A stretch of 64,000 nucleotides of DNA from contig JAWNZC010000314.1 of NCBI GenBank assembly GCA_035771165.1, positions 8,520,001-8,584,000 on the forward strand, in the 5' to 3' direction. Numbering within the stretch: position 1 is the first letter of the stretch; each line of letters opens with the position of its first letter. A model generated the notes under the pieces. The model saw only the letters and a program-made list of their open reading frames with translations. It had not been told where the DNA came from and ran no database searches. This document shows positions 56,881 through 64,000 of this stretch, in pieces. The DNA comes from Paragorgia papillata (lineage: Eukaryota; Cnidaria; Anthozoa; Scleralcyonacea; Coralliidae). The position numbers and the translations under genes were made by a program.

Positions 56881-57288
56881 CAATCTCGTTCCCAGAGCCC
56901 ACCCGGGAAACGAGAGACTCTGGGATAATCCGTTTCAAATCGTTACGTTATTGGCTGAATAGTGAGCATGAGTTGGTCTGAAGTGCGGAAGTAGAATTAA
57001 TAAAACCAAAACAACAAAGATGTCGGACGACAAGACTCCAGTGAAGACGTTGCCGCGATTGATATCTTCGCCGTATGTCTGTAGATGCTGTAATTCGAGC
57101 TTCGCCAGCAACCCCATGGACTTGTTTGGGGAAAAGTCAAACAAGGAGAACATACTATCCAGATTCCGCTTCGGATATTTACGCATGTGTACCTCAACCG
57201 GAATAACAAGAATCCTGTTATTTGAAACGGATTACCCCAGAGTCTCTCGTTTCCCGGGTGGGGAACGTGGGCTCTGGGAACGAGATTG
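56881..57288. mobile_element. Mutator-like element with ~60-bp ends, 9-bp target duplication and a captured coding fragment
   Basis: The inverted ends CAATCTCGTTCCCAGAGCCC through GGATAATCCGTTTCAAAT are almost exact. The flank ACACTAATA at 56872-56880 repeats at 57289-57297. Long ends plus a 9-bp duplication fit the Mutator superfamily. The interior carries an ATG frame that does not look like transposase. Confidence 0.88.
57020..57200 (+). pseudogene. Captured gene fragment, zinc-finger (ZAD-like) start
   Basis: The frame from ATG 57020 (AAAG before ATG) reads MSDDKTPVKTLPRLISSPYV, then CRCCNSSF, and MDLFGEKSNKENILSRF. A C-x-x-C followed by a hydrophobic/LFG block resembles the first half of ZAD-type or related zinc-binding domains in animal nuclear proteins. 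The second cysteine pair is absent. It then runs into the right end of the transposon, so it is a fragment. This is my reading by pattern and family membership is uncertain. Confidence 0.45.
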
Positions 57289-57439
57289 ACACTAATATTT
57301 TGAAAATTTTATAGCGTCAAAACTGCATGCACCTGGCGTATGTAGTATCCAATCTTTTGTTATACAGAAGAAAAAAATTATTTGTTTACCAAAAACAGAA
57401 CATCCTTTACGTTGCCGTTTGGCGTAGCTATATGTAATA

Positions 57440-57735
57440 TTTATAAACCGCACAGGAGGGCTTTATCGGATATAAAACACCAGGCGATAGCCGAGTGTTT
57501 TAGAGCCGATAAAGCCCGTACTGCAAGGTTTTTAAATGACTTCTAAAAAAATCACTTCATACGTTCATTGGCGTAGTAATTTTGAAAATTAAGCGTATCT
57601 CAGCCGTTAAAAACCAGCGAGAAACTTAGAGCGAGTCTATATCACATATATAGATCCGATACGCTCATGATTTTTTCTGTGTTTTCCTCATGAATTATTA
57701 ATGAATTTTAGAAATATATATATAACAAAGATAAA
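57440..57735. mobile_element. Copy of the GCCGAGTGTTTTAGA element
   Basis: ACACCAGGCGATAGCCGAGT, then GTTTTAGAGCCGATAAAG and CTCATGAATTATTAATGA, follow the same order as 4120-4395 in the receptor 1 intron. Confidence 0.7.
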
Positions 57736-57877
57736 AATATATAAAACATTGAATTGAAATAAATAAAGATTAAATTGACTGTAGTAGTTTAAATACAAAC
57801 TGGTACAATACTACAGTAATAAAACTGCGCAGGTATATACCACCGCAAAATGAATACAAGAGCCCAGTTTAAAATTT

Positions 57878-58179
57878 TACTGCATGGTTAAGTAACGAAA
57901 CGTCAATTTATATATTTTGTTTTGAAGTGCTTATATCACTTGTGGGGATTTTACATATTCGTAATCTTTGGGTTCTCCTGAGCAAAATTGCAATATATCT
58001 TGTCAGCCGAAAATTTCATCTTCATGGAGTTTTTCGCTGTCAAAGTTACCGGATGTGATATATTGCAATTTTGCTCAGGAGAACCCAAAGATTACGAATA
58101 TGTAAAATCCCCACAAGTGATATAAGCACTTTAAAACAAAATATATAAATTGACGTTTCGTTACTTAACCATGCAGTAA
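57878..58179. repeat. Long near-perfect hairpin (~120-bp arms)
   Basis: The left arm from ACTGCATGGTTAAGTAACGA to AATTGCAATATATC is mirrored with a single mismatch. The loop is about 58 bp. No coding content. Confidence 0.93.
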
Positions 58180-58688
58180 CATCTTCAGAATGAATTAAAG
58201 ATTACAGGTATATATATATACGATGTTGAAACTCCGCAAACTTTTAAAATCGTCTGTGTAAAATGTCACTTGTGCCGTCCCCTGTATAGTGTTCCTTGCT
58301 AAAATCTGCTGAGTCTTAAAAGTAACTCTTTTATACTTATTAATTTATAAATGTTTTTTTCCGATTTAATTTTGTATTTTTGGGATCCCGTAATGGAGCG
58401 ACAAGCTCTGTGGGACGTCCCAGCCAGTGGTCACTCATTATAATTTGTGGGGATTAATATTATCTCAGCGCTCATCAAAGTCTTGTCAGCGTGGTCGGAT
58501 TTAGTAGATACTTGGGGATGTCTTGCTTTGCGCTGTGTTGACTCACCCACCCACTCCTGATAGAATGCAAGGTAAGTATATATTTCCACTGCTTTGACAG
58601 TGTTGACTGGTGCCTACCTCTGGTGGCATCCTTCCTGTGGCTTGGCACCAATCCTCCAATAACGTCAATTGGCGATCTCTTTTTACGC
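58180..58688. other. No gene seen
   Basis: It includes a short (TA)n at 58209-58220. Nothing else is recognised. Confidence 0.45.
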
Positions 58689-58832
58689 CAAAACATTATA
58701 AACGAATTCGTCTGCATTCCTTAGCCTTTGAGATTGACACCATGAGATCAATGAAATATGATTGGTCCACTTGCCATTTGAATTCTCCAGCCAAAAAGGT
58801 TTAGGAATGCAGACGGATTCGTCAATGTTTTG
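58689..58832. repeat. Foldback element
   Basis: AAAACATTATAAACGAATTC, then GTCTGCATTCCT, against AGGAATGCAGACGGATTCGT and CAATGTTTT. Confidence 0.75.
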
Positions 58833-59910
58833 GACAGAAATCATGACGTGTTTTTTGGGGGCCATGCCGCGCATCATCCGTTTTGGTAATACCTTGCTCT
58901 GAAGAAGTCTTGAGTTAACCAGAACGAAAGCTCAGCAAAATACAATACTTTAATTTCTTCACATGGTTGTACTGTAAATGTATTATAATAACATCGACAT
59001 GCAAAGTTTCAAATCACTAATTTTAGTTTAGATTAAAATAGATTATTTCTCTGAAGAAAACCATTTTAATCCTCATAATTCAATAAGTCTAGACTCAACA
59101 GGTAAAAAGATAGAAGCAAAATATTAATGTGTCTATAAATGCATTTTTTGTTATAAATCAATGGTTACGTGATAAAAGATCTAATATCACAAACTAATAA
59201 AGCGGTCACGAACGGCCGTAGGCGTCGAGTGGGTGTTAACAGCGTCCAAAGGGAGGTGTAAAGTCCTTTATCATGCACACAAGTCTCATGACCCAACTGG
59301 AGTTGTTTTTTTATTAATTTTACGTGATTTTACTGAGAAAGAAATTATAAAAATTCAAAGTTTGCATGGAAAATCAAAACAAACATTAGTATGCAAAAAC
59401 TATGGATGGTGTGATAATCAGTATTGTGGACATTTCATGAAGTTCTTTTATCTAAATTCTTTTATCTATATTCTTCGATCTAAAAGGCTCGTTGTCGGAA
59501 TAAAATGTGAAGGAGGATATTTGTTTAAAACGTCTTTATTTAGCGTATCTCTTTCGGTAGTACACACCTTTCAAAATGAAAGGATTTGCGGATGGGCGAA
59601 TTCCCGGCCCTACAAAAACAAATAAAGATGTTGGCAACAGTATCAGATTGCAATACTTTCAATTGGCAAGATTCAATACTTTGCAACGGATAAGGATTTT
59701 GCTTCTATGTTCTTTCAAACGTTGGATCTTATTCATCTTTCGGATCGCTTGTCCAGTTGTCCATAATGTATCCCGTGTACGGTTATCAAGCGGAAGCAAA
59801 TTAAATTGCGCTTCGGCCGATTCGGCAAGAAAATCTAGCGGGTCGACAGATTTTGAGTACCTCTTATTCACCCCCCACCCACATTACTTTTATGTATTGT
59901 TTGAATGGTC
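58833..59910. other. No gene recognised; one orphan frame
   Basis: A frame from 59233 to 59625 (+) is open for 130 codons from a GTG, without ATG context, homology or splice signals that link it to receptor 3. I do not call it. Confidence 0.4.
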
Positions 59911-60175
59911 GTTAGCGCGCTGCCTCTCACAGCTGCATGAAGTTAAGTCTGGTCGAATGGGGTTTAGTACTCGGATGAGTGACTTCATGTGAGTAGAGTT
60001 GTTGGTTCTCTCCTGTACCTCGAGGGTTTTTTACCGGGTTCTCCCGGTCTTCGTCCCTCCGCAAAATCAACACCATCTGGGATAGGAGTGGCGCCCACCC
60101 CTGCCTTAGAGTAGTAGCCATCTAAGAGGGGCCTTCTGGCTGCCTCCGACTGCGGTCAACCAACTCAATTCAACT
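59911..60175 (+). mobile_element. 5S-rRNA-derived SINE (tail type 2) just upstream of the receptor 3 exon
   Basis: GTTAGCGCGCTGCCTCTCAC, AGTTAAGTCTGG, TACTCGGATGAGTGAC, body CCTCGAGGGTTTTTTACCGG, tail GATAGGAGTGGCGCCCACCC and CTCCGACTGCGGTCAACCAA. The first bases of the head are missing. It ends about 75 bp before the exon. Confidence 0.85.
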
Positions 60176-60252
60176 TGAGTGATCAAACAGGATTTTCTTA
60201 AATATAGAGTGAGCTTAGTTAACCTTAATCATTCCTCTTTTTTTCACAATAG

Positions 60253-62474
60253 ATTTTAATCGGACAACAATATTTCAAGGAAGCAAGGGTTCGCAAAAAA
60301 TCTCGCAAAAATCTTGTCAAAACTGTTGAAAGAAATGTTGAAGAAGGTTGACTACTCGTTGGTGTCTGTGTACGGATCAGACGCTGACAGATCCTATGTG
60401 TCGCTCTTTAAGTCAGAGTTAAGAAACCAAAGAAACTGTATCCTTAATAGGGCAATACCACACAAGAAAGGTTACCCAGGTGTTAAACTAAAGCAATCCG
60501 CAAAACACTGGCAAAGCTTGGCGCAAGCTAACGTTGGGATAATCTTATCAAGCGTAGAGAAAGCCGTGGAGGTTCTTGACACAGCCAGACGACAGAGTTC
60601 ACAAAACCAAACCTGGATTATCATCACAGAAGCACTAAGCCCGTATTACAACCTAAAGAAATCACACCAAGGTGAATCTATCTTTGTATTATCAAAAGAT
60701 ATAAAAACTGCGTTACCAAAACTGAAAATTTTTCGAGATTATTTTTTCAAACTGGACAGAAAGAAAACCAAGGATCGGATTTTACCAGATTGATCCCTGT
60801 ATGTCTAAGCGTTCCTTGGAGTCCCTAATAGGCGTGAATCAAGTAGCGGAAATATTGAGTAAAGTAAGTTCTCTCCGTTCAGTATTGAATAAAATATTGT
60901 GTACCCCAGAATCGCCTTGTAAAACCAAAACTCACGTAAACTTTAAAAGGATTGAGGATTTACGTACACAACTAAAGTATCACTTCACAAGGAAATGCCA
61001 AGCTAAAGAATCCTGTCACAAAACAAGACTAGCAGGCCGCTCTCAGCATCACCATGGGAAATACATTCTGAGAAAGGCCAACCAGCTTACCTCTTGTAAT
61101 AACTGGGTATTCCAATCGGTCGGAAAATGGAAAAATAAATCGGGATGGCAAATAGACCACACAAGGATGAAGATATTGAAAAACAAGGATTGGAAATGCC
61201 CGACTGGGCAACTGATTAAACTCCCACCTTACTGGGACAACTGTCATCAAATAGCTTGCCTCACATGCCCGACAGATACTCAGGCTCAAACCCCTAGGAC
61301 AAACAACACGTGTAGTTTGTGTACGGCTCAGATGTGTTCAGATATTCCACTGGTTTACATCAAGCATACTCATCCTTTTGCCTTAACGATCACGTGTCTC
61401 TGCGTCCTCAGTGAAATCTTCGTCATCCTCGTCGTCATCGTCTTCGCCAAGTATCGGAAAACGCCGGTCGTGAAGTCCTCGAATAGAACCTTTAACTTTT
61501 TCACGCTGACCGCACTTGGCTTTTGGTTCGCAGTCATCCCAAATTTTCTCGGCCGTCCGAACTACGTGAGATGTAACACGATAGTAGCTGCCTTTCTGAT
61601 TCTGTACGCTACAGCGAGCTCCATACTTCTTGCAAAAACAGTCAGACTCTTACTAATTTTCAAGTCTATGAAAAAACGCACAAAATGGCTCGGTAATGTT
61701 TCGTTCTTTCTAACAACAATGGCGTTCATTCTAATCCAGGTGCTACTATGTGTACTAAACTACTTCCTTTACCCACTTGATGTTCAAAACATTTTTCGCT
61801 ACGACGATGTACTACTCCACTGCAGGCCCAGCTCGTCACCAGTCATCGCACTCGGCTTTGGCTACAATTGTTTCCTGTCGGGCTTGTGTGGGTTTTTCGC
61901 GTATAAAGTTCGAAAACTGCCGCAGAATTTTAACGAGGCGAAGTATATTTCGTTTACAATCTTCTCCTACAGCGTGTCGTGGGTCATCGTTTTTACGGGA
62001 CATTACGACGAGAACTGCTCGGCCCATCAAGCTACTATTACATCCCTCGGGCTCACTGTCGGAGCGATGTCGGTCCTCAGCTGTCTTTTCTTCCCGAAGG
62101 TCCATACTATTCTCTTCAATCCCCAGCGAAATACGAAATCCGCAACTCTCGAAGGAGCTCGGAGATATTCAATCGAAGCAGCTGTGTCCATTGTAGGGAC
62201 GCGTTCTACCCGCCCAAGAAGCTCAACGCTCGATCTTCAATATATATCAAGATCTCGAATTGATCTTGTCTTACCCAAGGTTAATTACCAACTGAGTGTA
62301 AGGGACGATATTGGTCGTCGTAGGACTAGATCGGATTGTTCGTCTGCTCAGCTGGAAGCCGAGGAAAGATCTCGACAGTCTTCAGCGTGTTCTATGGATA
62401 CAAGATCGTCGGACGTCCCCAGAAGTAGTACTCTAAGTATGTCAGCGGTAATAAATCCAATCAGCCCTGTCTGA
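60253..62474 (+). CDS. Class C GPCR (receptor 3), ligand domain lobe 2, cysteine-rich domain and seven-helix domain; frame broken
   Basis: The frame from 60260 to 60790 reads the lobe-2 fold (VDYSLVSVYGSDADRSY, ANVGIILSS, TWIIITEALS, IFRDYFFKL), then meets TGA at 60791. The frame ending at 62474 is open from 60726 and continues with DPCMSKRSLE. No GT donor lies between 60726 and 60791, so an intron cannot remove the stop; a one-base indel in 60726-60790 (or an assembly error) is the simple reading. From the second frame: HHGKYI junction; only seven cysteines before the first helix and no CCW-C; ICL1 TPVVKSSNR; NFNEAKYISF; PKVHTILFNP; 117-residue Ser/Arg-rich tail; stop TGA at 62472-62474. The acceptor at 60252 is in phase with exon 1 but enters a different frame (ILIGQQYF). 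This is a probable recent pseudogene or a mis-sequenced functional gene. Confidence 0.8.
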
Positions 62475-62644
62475 AGACGTTGATGATGACTTGCAGCTGT
62501 GAGTTGTTCCACTGGGGTGCTTTCAGTGTGCGAGAGTTCACCGCGCACAACCTGTTACAACCATTGACACCTATATACCTGGACTGTGCATGGGTCCTCT
62601 ATATAAATGACTGACTGATAATGAGCACAGGGTTGTGAGAGTGT
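62475..62644 (+). other. 3' flank of receptor 3
   Basis: No AATAAA is seen before the purine tract. Non-coding. Confidence 0.4.
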
Positions 62645-63056
<412 letters not shown>

Positions 63057-63128
63057 CCAAGTTTAGATGGTGGTGTGTATAGACCTTTCTCCTATAGTAG
63101 AACTCGCTACCATATGATTATTATAAGT

Positions 63129-63284
63129 AATACCATGACATGAGGGAGATTAGTGATTAAATGTCCCCGAAAGCCGAGGGAGGATTTGTTGAGGGCCCGA
63201 GGACGAAGCCCGAGGGACTTTCACAAACCTCCCGAGGCTGAGGGGACAATTTAATCACTAATCTCCCTGATGCCATGGTATTAG
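63129..63284. repeat. Tandem hairpin 1 (ATTAGTGATTAAATGTCCC)
   Basis: AATACCATGACATGAGGGAG, then ATTAGTGATTAAATG, is mirrored by AATTTAATCACTAATCTCCC and CATGGTATT. Confidence 0.88.
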
Positions 63285-63287
63285 TTT

Positions 63288-63412
63288 GTAATACCATGAC
63301 ATGAGGGAAATTAGTGATTAAATGTCCCGGAAAGGTGAGGGAGGGATTCGTAAATCCTTCCGAGGCTTGAGGGGACATTTAATCACTAATTTCCCGACAT
63401 GTCATGGTATTA
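63288..63412. repeat. Tandem hairpin 2, same family
   Basis: The same ends as the previous hairpin with a shorter loop, separated from it by about 5 bp. A third start (TAATACCATGATT) follows at 63419, and a decayed ATTAGAGATTAAATCACCCG lies near 63570. Confidence 0.85.
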
Positions 63413-64000
63413 GTTTGTAATACCATGATTATCTTATAATAATGCATTTCTTTGTTGTGTAAAAGAGTACTGTTTGATGTTTGGTCATGCATGCTAATCG
63501 GGGAAAATACGAAATTTGCCCTGTTAGCGGGGAAAATTAGAAATTTTTTGGGGAAAATTTTGGGGGGAAATTAGAGATTAAATCACCCGGTGAGAACAAA
63601 AGAAACCGAGTCGATCATGGTATTACCTTTACTTATAACTTGTTCAACCATGATAGCAATGTTGTTACAGCATGGTTAAAAATCAATGCTGAAACAGCTT
63701 GTTAACAAGGTTGAACAATGATTGTTTTTAAATGCATTTTTTGCTCTGTTCCAAAAACTGTGAACAATCAATAACGCCAAAGTTTAACGTTGAAAAAATG
63801 CTAAACAATACTGTTTGTAAATGAACATATCCATGTAGCTGACGTTTTCTTCTTCTTCTTGTTTAGCTTTAGTTGTTTTTATTTCTATTTTGTCTCCACG
63901 GAAAAAAACGTTTTTGTAATTAATAAATGAACACCGTGTTTAAATAAATAAAGATTTATTAACAAGTTAACGGATTATTGGGTGTTTGATCGATTGATGG
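63413..64000. other. No gene seen
   Basis: It holds decayed pieces of the tandem-hairpin family to about 63630, then AT-rich sequence without a supported feature. Confidence 0.45.

Larger units (their letters stand above)
50842..60252 (+). other. Long intron of receptor 3, filled with mobile elements
   Basis: It begins GTAAGA after exon 1 and probably ends TTTTTTTCACAATAG before 60253. No exon encoding the expected ISYSS..LSDK segment was recognised inside. It contains MITE-D, TTAA, Mutator-like, MITE-A, -B and -C copies, a LINE 3' end and a SINE, listed separately. Confidence 0.6.

Noticed and set aside
59233..59625. 130-codon orphan frame as an exon of receptor 3
   Set aside because: No similarity to the missing ligand-domain strand, no ATG start and no convincing splice signals.

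Overview
The window looks like nuclear DNA of an early-branching animal, most likely a cnidarian and probably an anthozoan. It is AT-rich and gene-sparse, its genes have spliceosomal introns, and it is crowded with microsatellites and small inverted-repeat transposons. I recognise genes from motifs only and did no database search, so the taxonomic guess is inference.

Genes. At the left edge (52-169, +) is the last exon of V-type H+-ATPase subunit H. Three class C G-protein-coupled receptors of the metabotropic-glutamate-receptor type follow. Receptor 1 (5912-1979, -) has two coding exons, split where the Venus-flytrap ligand domain ends. Receptor 2 (33465-36194, +) is an intact single-exon gene of 909 codons. 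Receptor 3 runs from 50425 to 62474 (+). Its first exon is separated by a 9.4-kb intron from a downstream exon that carries a frame break and an unusual cysteine-rich domain. Receptors 1 and 2 keep most residues that hold the amino-acid backbone in glutamate receptors but lack the arginine that holds the glutamate side chain, so they may sense another ligand.

Mobile DNA. A 5S-rRNA-derived SINE occurs at least nine times, on both strands, with at least three different 3' tails behind a shared head and body. Dozens of foldback/MITE elements are present. Some have clear target duplications: TA for mariner-like, TTAA for piggyBac-like, 8 bp for hAT-like and 9-11 bp for Mutator-like elements. Several are nested. 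One Mutator-like element (56881-57288) carries what looks like a captured first coding exon. LINE remnants lie at 28820-29634, 21655-21815 and 52866-53265.

Layout. 1-6000: ATPase exon, simple repeats, receptor 1. 6000-33460: gene desert of SINEs, foldbacks and simple repeats. 33465-36194: receptor 2. 36200-50420: transposon-rich spacer. 50425-62474: receptor 3, with its long intron full of elements. 62475-64000: purine-rich simple repeat and tandem hairpins. The three receptors appear to be a local family expansion whose spacing and intron content come largely from non-autonomous transposons.
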